Shown here piece by piece: positions 24,582 to 32,693 of a stretch of DNA of 64,000 nt. The first letter of the stretch is position 1. Every line of letters starts with the position of its first letter. The notes below the pieces were generated by a model. That model saw only the letters and a program-made list of their open reading frames with translations, was not told the DNA's origin and ran no database searches. Position numbers and translations under genes: made by a program. Source of the stretch: Desulfocurvus vexinensis DSM 17965. Its GTDB lineage: Bacteria; Desulfobacterota; Desulfovibrionia; Desulfovibrionales; Desulfovibrionaceae. The stretch is from assembly GCF_000519125.1 (NCBI RefSeq), contig NZ_JAEX01000001.1:310001-374000 (forward strand), given 5' to 3'.

Positions 24582-25496
24582 TCAGGGGATGGCGGCGGCC
24601 AGGTCGCGGAGGGCCTGGGCGCGGGTCAGGCCGTCGATCCAGGCTGCGGGCACGGCTGCGGGCCCGGCGGCGCAGCCCAGCACCAGCCCGGCGAGCAGCC
24701 CGCGCGCGGCGCTGTCGCCCCCGGCCAGGACGTTGTGTTCCAGGGCGCGGGCGGGCTCGGCCCCGTGCCGCGCGATGATCTGGACCACTCCCGGGAAGGC
24801 GCCCTCGATGTTGCAGCTTTGGCCGAACTGGGCGATGGCCGCCACGGTGTCGGCCCCGGCCAGGGCCAGGCCCTTGTCCAGCCAGTCGGCCACCGGGGCG
24901 GCGGCGTAGCGCGCCCGGGCGGCCAGATGCAGGGCGTCCACGGGCGAGGCGCCTTCCAGGGCGGCGTGGGCCGCGCGGGCGAAGAACTCGGCGGCGTCGA
25001 GCACCTGGGGCGTGTTGTGGGTCATGCGCGTCTGCTCGCGGGCGGCGCGCACCAGGGCGGGCAGGTCGTCGCGCAGGGCCAGCACCAGAGGGCCGATGCG
25101 CGCGGCCCCGGCCAGGTCGTGGGAGTTGGAGCCCGAGGTTGCGGGGCCCTCGCCGAAGTCGATGCGCCCCAGGGTGCCCCGGGTGGCGCCGTCCACATAG
25201 CCGTCGTAGTCCGCGAACAGGAGCTTCCAGCGCCGGAAGAAGTCGCCTGGGTCGAAGCCGCCCGAGGCGGCCACGGACTCAAGCAGCGTGAAGGTCTGGT
25301 CGCCGTAGTGGGTGAAGTCTCCGGCGCGGCGGTTCTTGTGGTAGGAGTCCGGCGGCGGGGCGAGCAGCCGGTCCACTGGGGCGATGTCGCGGGCGATGCG
25401 CCCGCTGTCGTAGATCCAGTGTGCGCCCAGGGCCAGGGCATCGGCTGCCAGGGAGGTCAGCATTCCGGACAGGGCGGCGTCTCTGCTGGTGGGCAT
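24582..25496 (-). CDS. ADP-ribosylglycohydrolase family protein
   Basis: 304 residues from the ATG at 25496. It has the all-helical ADP-ribosylglycohydrolase/crystallin J1 fold: N-terminal ALSGMLTSLAADALALGAHWIYD and the C-terminal metal motif region NVLAGGDSAARGLLAGLVLGCAAG, where the Asp in GGDSAARG is expected to bind magnesium. Members remove ADP-ribose from proteins or small molecules. No partner ADP-ribosyltransferase is visible nearby, so it is not evidently a DraG-type nitrogenase regulator. The usual acidic metal ligands of the N-terminal half are less clear here than in DraG. Confidence 0.8.
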   Translation of the reverse strand: MPTSRDAALSGMLTSLAADALALGAHWIYDSGRIARDIAPVDRLLAPPPDSYHKNRRAGDFTHYGDQTFTLLESVAASGGFDPGDFFRRWKLLFADYDGYVDGATRGTLGRIDFGEGPATSGSNSHDLAGAARIGPLVLALRDDLPALVRAAREQTRMTHNTPQVLDAAEFFARAAHAALEGASPVDALHLAARARYAAAPVADWLDKGLALAGADTVAAIAQFGQSCNIEGAFPGVVQIIARHGAEPARALEHNVLAGGDSAARGLLAGLVLGCAAGPAAVPAAWIDGLTRAQALRDLAAAIP

Positions 25497-25715
25497 GGGG
25501 GGCTCCGTGGGCTTGCGGCCCTGTGGGGGCCGGTTCGGGGTCTGCCATGAAGATAGGCCCTGGTCACGGCAAGGGCAAGTGGCGACCAAAAGGAACCGCC
25601 CCCCGCACCTCTTGCCAGGGGCGTACGGATGGGAATATAGGGGAGATGCTCCAAAAGCGGGCCTGCCCGCTGGCGGGGCCTGGTCCGGGAGCGGCATCTG
25701 GGAAAAGGAGGCCGG

Positions 25716-26129
25716 ATGGGCGCTGGTGGTGGTGGCGATTGCGGTGTGACCGGTCGGCTGGCGGGAGCCCCCCGGGTGATGATCGTCGAGGACGAGTTCA
25801 TCATCGCCCTGGCGTTGCGGCACCAGCTGGAGGCCCTGGGCTGCGTGGTGTGCTGCGTGGCGGATACGGCCCCTGCGGCCCTGGAGCGCGCGCGCTCGGG
25901 CGAGGTGGACGCCGTGCTCATGGACGTGTCGCTGCGCGGCGGCGGCGACGGCATCGAGGCCGCCCGGGTGCTTGTGCACGAGCACGGGCTTCCGGTGGTC
26001 GTCCTCTCGGCCTACACCGATGCCAGCACCAGGGACCGGGCCCTGGAGGCCGGGGCGCGTGCGGTGCTTGGCAAGCCGGCCTCGGAGCAGGAACTGTGCG
26101 CGGCCCTGGCGGAAGCCCTGGCGCTCTAG
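25716..26129 (+). CDS. Single-domain response regulator
   Basis: 137 residues with a good ribosome site (AAAAGGAGGCCGG). After a short Gly-rich head it is a receiver domain only: acidic pair IVEDEF, phosphoacceptor VLMDVSLRGGGDG, Ser/Thr in VVLSAYTD and Lys in VLGKPASE. There is no output domain, so it acts on a partner protein. The partner kinase is not adjacent. A strong terminator follows. Confidence 0.9.
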   Translation: MGAGGGGDCGVTGRLAGAPRVMIVEDEFIIALALRHQLEALGCVVCCVADTAPAALERARSGEVDAVLMDVSLRGGGDGIEAARVLVHEHGLPVVVLSAYTDASTRDRALEAGARAVLGKPASEQELCAALAEALAL

Positions 26130-26155
26130 AAGACGGCACTGTTGGCTTGGCCTGG

Positions 26156-26193
26156 AAAAGGGGCTGCCCTCGCTGGCGAGGGCAGCCTCTTTT
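26156..26193 (+). terminator. Rho-independent terminator of the orphan receiver gene
   Basis: Stem GGCTGCCCTCG / CGAGGGCAGCC with flanking AAAAG and CTTTT; it could work in both directions between the convergent receiver and rhomboid genes. Confidence 0.85.
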
Positions 26194-26240
26194 GCCAGCG
26201 GCGGCTGAGGCGCCCGGGGTCGCGTTTTCTTCCGGCGGGT

Positions 26241-27179
26241 TCAGGGCGTGGTCAGGGCCAGGCTCCAGGCCAGGGCCACCAGCCCCAGGGCGGCCAGCCC
26301 GGGCCACCAGCCCCGGGCCGGGCCCCGGCGCGCGGCGCGCCGCCCGGCCAGCCAGCCCAGGGGCAGCCCGGCCAGGAATCCGAACAGGTGCGCGCCCAGG
26401 TCGGTGCGCTCGCCCCCCGTGCCCAGCATGGCCAGGATGCCCAGCCCCGCCGCCACCGGGGCCACGGCCCGCAGCAGGTCCGGCCTGCGGCGCTCGGCCA
26501 TGGCCGCCGCGCCCATGGCGCCCACCACCCCGAACACGGCGGTGGACGCGCCCACCGACAGGTGCCCGGGGCCGTGGAACCAGGCGTTGAGCACATTGCC
26601 CGCCAGCCCGGTGGCCACGAACAGCGCCCAGGCCGCGCCCGTGCCCACCCGGCGCCCGAACAGCGCCGTGAACAGCCCGCCGATGGCCGCGTTGCCCAGG
26701 AAATGGGCCGCGTCGGCGTGCAGGGTCAGAGCCGTGACGGCGCGCCACCATTGCCCGCCCAGGATGAGCGCCGAATCGGCCCGGCCTGCCTGGTCCCATG
26801 TTTCGGGATACAGGCCCAGGCCCGGGTGCGGCGCGGCCATGAACACGGTGAAGGCCGTGGCCAAGCCGACCACGGCCACGGCGGCCTGCACGGCGGGGGA
26901 GAGCGGCCCGGGCCGGGGCTCCGGCTCGGGCGGGCCCACGGGCTGCTCCTGGAGGTAGGCCGTCAGTTCCTGCACGGCCTCGTCCAGCCGGGCCACGGGC
27001 ACCAGGATGCGCCAGCGGGCCCCGGCGCGCAGCAGGCGGTGGGGCACGCCCCGGGCCCGCAGGGCCAGGGACCAGTCGTCGGCCACGGCCTGGCGCAGCA
27101 GGCCCCGGGCCATGGCCGCACCCAGGTCGGCCCAGGCGGGCGCATCGTGGCGGACGGGCAAGGATTCGGAGTCGTACAT
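26241..27179 (-). CDS. Rhomboid family intramembrane serine protease with N-terminal signal-transducing domain
   Basis: 312 residues. The N-terminal ~75 residues (LRARGVPHRLLRAGARWRIL...LDEAVQELTAYL) look like the small DUF2007-type domain, followed by a proline-rich linker. The membrane domain (about 95-305) has about six or seven helices and the rhomboid catalytic pair: Ser in VGASTAVFGVVGAM and His in GAHLFGFLAGLPLGW, plus the early HLLGN-like HFLGNAAIGG. Rhomboids cleave membrane proteins within the bilayer. Substrate is unknown. Confidence 0.9.
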   Translation of the reverse strand: MYDSESLPVRHDAPAWADLGAAMARGLLRQAVADDWSLALRARGVPHRLLRAGARWRILVPVARLDEAVQELTAYLQEQPVGPPEPEPRPGPLSPAVQAAVAVVGLATAFTVFMAAPHPGLGLYPETWDQAGRADSALILGGQWWRAVTALTLHADAAHFLGNAAIGGLFTALFGRRVGTGAAWALFVATGLAGNVLNAWFHGPGHLSVGASTAVFGVVGAMGAAAMAERRRPDLLRAVAPVAAGLGILAMLGTGGERTDLGAHLFGFLAGLPLGWLAGRRAARRGPARGWWPGLAALGLVALAWSLALTTP

Positions 27180-27334
27180 GGCGGGGCTAGCTGGCCGCTC
27201 CCCAATGGTGCGCCCTCTTGCCCGAAACGCTCAGGCCCGCGCGTCCGTTTCGCTGCGCGCCGGGCCTGGAATGTTTTCGCGTCTTGCAGGTCACCATGTT
27301 TGCACGGCCTGGAAAGGAGGTTCCCGACAGTCGG

Positions 27335-27730
27335 CTAGGGGAAGCGGACCACGCGCACCTGCCCGCGCCGGACCCAGTCCTCCAGGGCCCGGCGCAGGGC
27401 GGCCTTGATGCGCCCGCGCACGGGCGGCACCAGCAGGGCCATGCCTGCCGTGTCGGTGATGAAGCCCGGGGTCAGCAGCAGCACCCCGGCCACCAGGATC
27501 AGCAGGGCATCGACCATTTCCTCGGCGGGGGCCGCGCCCCGGGCCATGGACTCGCGGATGCGCAGCATGACGCCCAGGCCCTGCTGGCGGGCCAGCCAGG
27601 CCCCGGCCAGGGCCGAGGCCAGCACCAGGGCGATGGTCACCTCGGCGCCCAGCAGCGAGCCGACCTTGATGAGCAGGTAGATTTCGAGCACCGGGATCAG
27701 CGCGAAGGCCGCGAAAAGGCGAAGGAACAT
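27335..27730 (-). CDS. fxsA: FxsA family membrane protein
   Basis: 131 residues with the FxsA pattern: N-terminal FALIPVLEIYLLIKVGSLLG, then ALAGAWLARQQGLGVMLRI and DALLILVAGVLLLTPGFITDTAGMALL. Two to four membrane segments; the C-terminus is basic. FxsA in Escherichia coli affects exclusion of phage T7 by F plasmids; the general role is not known. The gene is separated from the rhomboid gene by about 150 bases. Confidence 0.9.
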   Translation of the reverse strand: MFLRLFAAFALIPVLEIYLLIKVGSLLGAEVTIALVLASALAGAWLARQQGLGVMLRIRESMARGAAPAEEMVDALLILVAGVLLLTPGFITDTAGMALLVPPVRGRIKAALRRALEDWVRRGQVRVVRFP

Positions 27731-27834
27731 GGATGGGTCCTGGCTTGCGTGGTTGGAGGGTGCGGGGCCTCAACCATGCCCCATTTCGCCCGCTTTGCAA
27801 AGCCGCAAGCGATGCTTGATATATTTCTATTTGC

Positions 27835-27863
27835 TTGACTCTATAGCAGTAAAATACTACATG
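27835..27863 (+). promoter_or_regulatory. AT-rich promoter region of the CI-like repressor
   Basis: The 316-base gap 27731-28046 contains an AT-rich patch (about 27800-27870) that stands out from its surroundings. TTGACT, 17 bases, TACATG is a possible promoter. TAGCAGT and AATACTA within it are imperfect inverted arms that could be an operator for autoregulation. The rest of the gap shows nothing clear. Confidence 0.35.
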
Positions 27864-28046
27864 AGTTCTGACAAGCGTTACAAGTGTGTGACGCAGCTGC
27901 GAACAGGCACTGCCTGCCCGGGCCGGACGGTTCCGCTGCCGGAGGGCTTCGCGGCTGGCCTGCGCGCTGCCCCGGGGGGGCGCGGCAGAACAGCAAACCG
28001 GCCCACGGGGCCGACAGGGGCCGCAGGGCGGCCCGGGGAGGTGGCC

Positions 28047-28793
28047 ATGGCCGTCAGCAAACGCAAACCTGCATTCCAGCCCGCCGGGGGCGGGGCGGCG
28101 GTGGAGGGCTTCGGCGCCGCGCAGATCATCGAGCGCATGATGCAGGCCCTGGAGTTGGGCACCCAGAGCGCCCTGGCCGACGAGCTGGGCGTGAGCCGGG
28201 GGGCGGTGTCCGACGCCAAGAGCAAGGACAAGATCCCCGCCGAATGGCTGCTCAAGCTCTTTCGCGGTCACGGCGTGAACCCCTTCTGGCTGGAGACCGG
28301 GCGCGGGGCCATGCACCTGGACCAGCGCACCGTGCGCGAGACCGGCGAGGACGTGGCCCCCGGGCCCGAGGCCGAGGGCGAGTTCGACTACGTGCCCATG
28401 GTCAAGGCGCGGCTCTCGGGCGGCGGCGGCAGCCTGGAGACCAGCGGCGACGTGGTCGGCTACTATGCCTTCCGCCGCGCCTGGCTGGCGGGCAAGGGCG
28501 ACATCCGCTCCATGCGCCTGATGCGCGTCACCGGCGTGAGCATGGAGCCGACCCTGGAGGACGAGGACGTGGTACTGGTGGACCTCTCCCAGCGCGACAT
28601 CCTCACGGGCAAGATCTACGCCGTGCGCATCGACGACGAGATCGTGGTCAAGCGGCTGGACAAGCGGCCCGGCAGGCTGGTGCTCATCAGCGACAACCGC
28701 AGCTTCTACGAGCCGCTGGAAATCGCCGTGGGCGAGCAGGCCAACGTGGACATCCTGGGCCGGGTGATCTGGATGGCCCGCGAGGTCATGTAG
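28047..28793 (+). CDS. Phage CI-like/LexA-like repressor with S24 autopeptidase domain
   Basis: 248 residues from the ATG at 28047, chosen for its GGGGAGG ribosome site. Residues about 20-90 form a CI-repressor-type helix-turn-helix (QSALADELGVSRGAVSDAKSK, then VNPFWLETGRG). Residues about 113-245 are an S24 peptidase-like domain with Ser165 in GVSMEPTL and Lys202 in IVVKRL, the catalytic dyad for self-cleavage. Such repressors are lost on DNA damage through RecA. No phage genes are nearby, so it may be a domesticated repressor or act elsewhere. An upstream in-frame ATG (27860) lacks a ribosome site. Confidence 0.88.
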   Translation: MAVSKRKPAFQPAGGGAAVEGFGAAQIIERMMQALELGTQSALADELGVSRGAVSDAKSKDKIPAEWLLKLFRGHGVNPFWLETGRGAMHLDQRTVRETGEDVAPGPEAEGEFDYVPMVKARLSGGGGSLETSGDVVGYYAFRRAWLAGKGDIRSMRLMRVTGVSMEPTLEDEDVVLVDLSQRDILTGKIYAVRIDDEIVVKRLDKRPGRLVLISDNRSFYEPLEIAVGEQANVDILGRVIWMAREVM

Positions 28794-28796
28794 GAC

Positions 28797-28904
28797 GAAG
28801 TCCGGGGCGAAGCCCGGGGTGAAGCCCGGGGCAAGGGCCGGGGTGAAGATCAGGGTGAAGCCCGGGGCAAGGCCCGAAGCAAGGCCCGAAGCAACGCCCG
28901 GGGC
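28797..28904. repeat. 12-bp tandem repeat (minisatellite), nine units
   Basis: Nine 12-base units of the type GAAGCCCGGGGC (28797, 28809, 28821, 28833, 28845, 28857, 28869, 28881, 28893), three of them exact or one base off and the rest diverged. It begins four bases after the repressor stop codon. Because the unit is a multiple of three, frames stay open through it on both strands, but no start site supports a gene. Confidence 0.85.
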
Positions 28905-29022
28905 TTGGGCGGGGCACTGCCGCTCGTGACCGGGCCGGGCCCAGGCCCGTGCGGCGGCCTGCCCGCAACGCCCGGCCTGCGCCTGGGTCGCCGTCGGGAG
29001 CCTTCTCCGGGCGCGTCATCAT

Positions 29023-29053
29023 GGCCCCGGCCCGTCGCGTGCGGGCCGGGGCC
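29023..29053. terminator. Strong hairpin between convergent genes
   Basis: Perfect 12-bp stem GGCCCCGGCCCG / CGGGCCGGGGCC with a 7-base loop and no clear T tract, between the repressor gene and the minus-strand gene ending at 29086. Confidence 0.5.
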
Positions 29054-29085
29054 TCGGCCTTCTGCCGCCCTGGGGGCCGCCTCTT

Positions 29086-29472
29086 CTAGGAGGCGCCCAC
29101 GGCCAGACCCAGAGGCGGGCGCAGGGCCACCGGCGCGAAGGTGCCGCACAGGGTGAACGCGGCGTCCTCGAGGGCGGCCTGGCGCAGCAGTTCGGCGGCC
29201 AGGGGCGACAGGGGCCGGGTGCTGACTTCCATGTAGTCCAGCAGGTCCTGGGCCGTGGCGAAGACCAGGGCCGTGGGCACGCTGCGCCTGCCGCAACTGG
29301 TGATGTGGAACACCGAGGCCAGCACGTACTGGCCCATGGCCGTGCGGTACAGGGCGGTCTCCATCCAGTTCTCGCTGAAGCCGCTGATCTCGCGGTCGTC
29401 CACGCGCGCCAGGCGCGTGCCCTCGAACAGCAGGTCGGGCTTGCCGTGGCGTTGCAGTCTGAGCTGGATCAT
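29086..29472 (-). CDS. Conserved-looking hypothetical protein, 128 residues
   Basis: The start at 29472 follows CCAGGAGGACGCC, a strong ribosome site. The sequence (MIQLRLQRHGKPDLLFEGTR...) is soluble, with LARVDDREISGFSENW, then TSCGRRSVPTALVFATAQDLLDYMEV and a hydrophobic tail. I recognise no domain. There is no signal peptide or membrane segment. It is a single gene between the repeat region and an empty stretch. Confidence 0.65.
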   Translation of the reverse strand: MIQLRLQRHGKPDLLFEGTRLARVDDREISGFSENWMETALYRTAMGQYVLASVFHITSCGRRSVPTALVFATAQDLLDYMEVSTRPLSPLAAELLRQAALEDAAFTLCGTFAPVALRPPLGLAVGAS

Positions 29473-29887
29473 GGCGTCCTCCTGGCGGTTCAGGTTGGAG
29501 CGATGCCCGCGCCGGGGCGCAGGAAATTCTGCTTACTATGCCTATACCACGAAAACGCGAGCGGTTGTAAAGGGAAAAACATACGGATGGGCGACTTTTT
29601 CGTTGCGACCCCGCAAGGGGCGCGGCGCGCGGCGTCCGGGCCGCGAGGCGGTGGATGAGGCCCGGGGCCGGGCGTCCCGGGGGGCGTCGAGGGGGGGCTG
29701 CGGGCGTGCGCGGCGGCGGATGGCGCCCGGGGCTTCAGGGGAGCGTCGCGGGCGGGCGCCTGCGGGGCCTGCTCGGGGGGCTGGCGGAATTCCCGGCCAG
29801 CAGCCCGCCGGGGTGCCGCCGGGGCGGGGGGCGGCTGCTGGCCCGCCCGGGCTCGTGCGCCGGGCGGGTCCGCAGCGGGCGGGCGGC
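29473..29887. other. Intergenic stretch without a supported gene
   Basis: About 415 bases. The first ~120 bases include a less GC-rich patch (about 29520-29600) which probably holds the promoter of the minus-strand 128-residue gene. The remainder is very GC-rich and shows no gene or clear structure. Confidence 0.45.
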
Positions 29888-31408
29888 CTACAGGCCGTAG
29901 AGGGCTTCGTACTTGGCCGTGAGGTAGCCCATGAAGGCCTCGTGGCCCAGCTCGGCGCCGGTGGCCCGGCGCATCAGCTCGCGCGGCACGTAGCGGCTGC
30001 CGTGGACGTGGACGTTGGCGCGCAGCCAGCCCAGCAGGGGCGCGAAGTCCCCGGCGGCGAAGCGCTCCTCCATGGCCCCGGGCCCGCCGCCCAGGTCGCG
30101 CCCGGCGGCCTCGAAGAGCTGCGCCGCGTAGAGGTTGCCCAGGGTGTAGGTGGGGAAATAGCCCAGCAGCCCGGCGGACCAGTGCACGTCCTGCATCACC
30201 CCGTCGGCCAGGTCCGGCGGGGTCAGGCCCAAGAGGGCGCGTGAGGCCTCGTTCCAGGCCTCGGGCAAGTCGCGCGGGTCGAGCTGGCCGCGCAAAAGCG
30301 CCAGCTCCAGCTCGAAGCGCATGAGCACATGCAGGTTGTAGGTCACCTCGTCGGCCTCCACGCGGATCAGGCTGGGCCGCACGTCGTTGACCGCCAGCAC
30401 GAAGGCGTCCAGCTCCACATCGCGCAGGCACTCGAAGCGGTCCACGGCCCGGGGCAGGAAGTGGCGCCAGAAGCCCCGCGAGCGGGCGACCATGTTCTCC
30501 CACAGCCGCGACTGCGATTCGTGGACCCCCAGGGATACCGATACGCCGCAGGGCGTGCCGAAGTGCGCGCCGGGGATGCCCTGGCTGTACAGGGCGTGCC
30601 CGGCCTCGTGGATGGCTCCGAAGAAGCCCTCGTTGAAGAAGCGCTCGTTGTAGCGGGTGGTGATGCGCACATCGCCGGGGCCGATGCGCGTGGAAAAGGG
30701 GTGCGCCGTGGGGTCGATGCGCCCGGCCTCGAAGTCGAAGCCGATGGCCGCCACGGCCTCGCGGCACAGGGCGCGCTGGCAGCCCAGGGGGTACTCGCGG
30801 GTCAGGATGGAGCGGTCGGGCTGGCGCGGGGCGCCCTGGATGCGCTCCAGCAGGGGCACCAGCTCGCGGCGCAGCCCGGTGAGCACGGGCTCCAGGGTCG
30901 CGGCGGTCTCGCCGGGTTCGTATTCGTCCAGCAGGGCGTCGTAGGGCTCGCCCGCGTAGCCCACGGCCTCGGCCTCCTCGCGTCGCAGGCGGACGATCTC
31001 CTCCAGGTAGGGCAAAAAGGCGGGCCAGTCGCCGTCCGGCCGGGCGCGCTTCCAGGCCGTTTCGCCCTCGGCGGCGGCCCGGGCCAGGGCCACGGCCAGC
31101 CCGGCGGGAATCTTCACCGCGCGCATGTAGGCCCGCTCCCATTCGCGGACGTTGGCGACCCATTCGCTGTCCGGGTCGTCGCGCAGCAGCTCGGCCTGGG
31201 CCTTGGCCAGGGCCTCGCCCACGCGCGGGTCGGTGCGCCGCTCGTGCAGCAGCCCGGCCAGGCTGGCCACCTGCGCGGCGCGGTGGGTATGGCCCGCCGG
31301 GGGCATCTTGGTGGACTGGTCCCAGTGCAACAGGGCCAGGGCGGAGCCGATGTGCGCGGTCTCCACCGCGTGGGCGCGCAGCCAGTCGTACGATTCGCGG
31401 GGCGGCAT
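29888..31408 (-). CDS. M32 family metallocarboxypeptidase
   Basis: 506 residues, the normal length for thermostable carboxypeptidase Taq-type enzymes. The zinc motif HEAGH lies in GAIHEAGHALYSQG, followed by the family's GVHESQSRLWENMV, and the N-terminus has LLHWDQSTKMPPAGHTHRAAQ, typical of M32. These enzymes trim C-terminal residues from peptides in the cytoplasm. It stands alone with its own upstream gap. Confidence 0.95.
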   Translation of the reverse strand: MPPRESYDWLRAHAVETAHIGSALALLHWDQSTKMPPAGHTHRAAQVASLAGLLHERRTDPRVGEALAKAQAELLRDDPDSEWVANVREWERAYMRAVKIPAGLAVALARAAAEGETAWKRARPDGDWPAFLPYLEEIVRLRREEAEAVGYAGEPYDALLDEYEPGETAATLEPVLTGLRRELVPLLERIQGAPRQPDRSILTREYPLGCQRALCREAVAAIGFDFEAGRIDPTAHPFSTRIGPGDVRITTRYNERFFNEGFFGAIHEAGHALYSQGIPGAHFGTPCGVSVSLGVHESQSRLWENMVARSRGFWRHFLPRAVDRFECLRDVELDAFVLAVNDVRPSLIRVEADEVTYNLHVLMRFELELALLRGQLDPRDLPEAWNEASRALLGLTPPDLADGVMQDVHWSAGLLGYFPTYTLGNLYAAQLFEAAGRDLGGGPGAMEERFAAGDFAPLLGWLRANVHVHGSRYVPRELMRRATGAELGHEAFMGYLTAKYEALYGL

Positions 31409-31483
31409 GGCTTCTCCGGGGCTTGGGGGCTGGGGGGACAGTGTACGGGATTTCGCGGCGCTGTGGCAACCGGGGCGCGCGGC

Positions 31484-32101
31484 CTACAGGCTGGCGATGA
31501 ACAGGCGCACGCCGTCTTCGAGCATCTGGAAGGACATCAGGATGAGCACCAGGCCCATGAGCCGCTCCATGGCGCGCATGCCCTTGGCGCCGAGCACGCG
31601 CGTCAGGGCCGGGGCCAGGAGCATGAAGGCCAGGGTGGCGGCCCAGGCCGCGCCGATGGCCGGCAGCAGCACGGCCTGGCTGTCGCGGTGGGCGTAGACC
31701 ATCACCGCCGCCAGGCACGACGGCCCGGCCACGAAGGGCACGGCGATGGGCACGATGAAGGGGTCCTTGAGGTGCGGGTCCGACAGGGCGTCTTCGGACT
31801 GGGGGAAGACCATCTTCATGGAGATGATGAACAGGATCACCCCGCCCGCCATGCGCAGGGTGGACTGGTGGATGTCGAGCAGCCCGAGCAGCCCCTCGCC
31901 CAGGTACATGAAGAGCACGATGATGGCCAGGGCGAAGACCAGCTCACGCAGGATGATGGCCCGCTGGCGCCGGGCCGGGAAGTCCTTGAGGATGGTCAGG
32001 CAGACGACCCCGTTGCCGATGGGGTCCATGATCAGGAACAGGGGGAAGGCGATTTCCAGGATGGCCTGGAGGGCGGGCTGCTGCATGGGGCTCTCCTGCA
32101 T
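31484..32101 (-). CDS. MarC family integral membrane protein
   Basis: 205 residues with about six membrane segments. MarC/UPF0056 features: FPLFLIMDPIGNGVVCLTILKDF at the start and LRMAGGVILFIISMKM and PIAVPFVAGPSCLAAVM. Function of the family is unknown; older links to multiple antibiotic resistance in E. coli are doubtful. It directly precedes the GAK locus on the same strand in gene order, but 140 bases with a hairpin separate them. Confidence 0.92.
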   Translation of the reverse strand: MQESPMQQPALQAILEIAFPLFLIMDPIGNGVVCLTILKDFPARRQRAIILRELVFALAIIVLFMYLGEGLLGLLDIHQSTLRMAGGVILFIISMKMVFPQSEDALSDPHLKDPFIVPIAVPFVAGPSCLAAVMVYAHRDSQAVLLPAIGAAWAATLAFMLLAPALTRVLGAKGMRAMERLMGLVLILMSFQMLEDGVRLFIASL

Positions 32102-32178
32102 CGCTTCCTACCCCTGAGCGGGGGGGATGGCAAGGCTGGGCCGCAGCCCGCGCGCCCGCCTGCGCCTGGCGCCACGGA

Positions 32179-32206
32179 CAAGGCCCCCGGGCGACCGGGG
32201 GCCTTG
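32179..32206. terminator. Hairpin at the end of the GAK locus
   Basis: Perfect 12-bp stem CAAGGCCCCCGG / CCGGGGGCCTTG with a GCGA tetraloop, in the gap between the last GAK gene (ends 32243) and marC. No T tract. Confidence 0.5.
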
Positions 32207-32242
32207 CTGCATGCTGCGCGGCCCGGGGTGCGGGCGGCGGGC

Positions 32243-32656
32243 CTACTTGCCGGGCTTGGCCGGGGCGGGCTTGGCGTCCTTGGGCGCGTCCTTGGGCGCG
32301 GCGGCATCCTTGGCCGGGGCCTTGGGCGCCTCGGGCGCCTTGGCCTCGGCGGGCTTGGCCTCGGCCTTGGGGGCCTCGGACGCGGGCAGGTCGGTCTCCA
32401 CGGGGGTGATGACCACCTGCTCGCCGGGCTCCATGGGCGTGCGCCACTCCAGCTCCAGGCTGAACTTGGCCTTGCCCTTCTTCACGCGGGCCTCCACCTC
32501 CACCTCCACGCTGTCGGCGGGCACCAGCTCCAGGCTGGTGTCACCCTGGGCCACGATGACCTTGCCCGCCCGGAAGCCGTCGGCGAGGTCCTCCAGGTAG
32601 GCGATGGCGTCTTCCAGGGCCATGGTCTGCTCCAGGGAGATCTTGTCCTTTTCCAT
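32243..32656 (-). CDS. GAK system amphi-Trp domain protein (first copy)
   Basis: 137 residues. Residues 1-75 match the amphi-Trp domain: MEKDKISLEQTMALEDAIAYLEDLADGFRAG, then LELVPADSVEVEVEARVKKG and the terminal amphipathic strand KFSLELEWR with the conserved Trp. The C-terminal ~50 residues are Ala/Pro/Lys-rich repeats (APKAEAKPAEAK type), probably disordered and possibly a site of modification. It is the last gene of the GAK locus, 37 bases after the CofD-related gene. Biochemical role is unknown. Confidence 0.88.
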   Translation of the reverse strand: MEKDKISLEQTMALEDAIAYLEDLADGFRAGKVIVAQGDTSLELVPADSVEVEVEARVKKGKAKFSLELEWRTPMEPGEQVVITPVETDLPASEAPKAEAKPAEAKAPEAPKAPAKDAAAPKDAPKDAKPAPAKPGK

Positions 32657-32693
32657 GTCGTCGCTCCTTGCGGGCCGGGGGGCGCCCCGGCGC

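Noticed and set aside
27729-28046. N-terminal extension of the CI-like repressor from an ATG at 27860
   Set aside because: That start lacks a ribosome site and the added residues are Gly/Pro/Arg-rich without motifs. The ATG at 28047 has GGGGAGG.
28786-29022. A minus-strand gene encoding a PG/LHP-type tetrapeptide repeat
   Set aside because: It is only the translation of the 12-bp minisatellite, has no ribosome site and no homology-like features.
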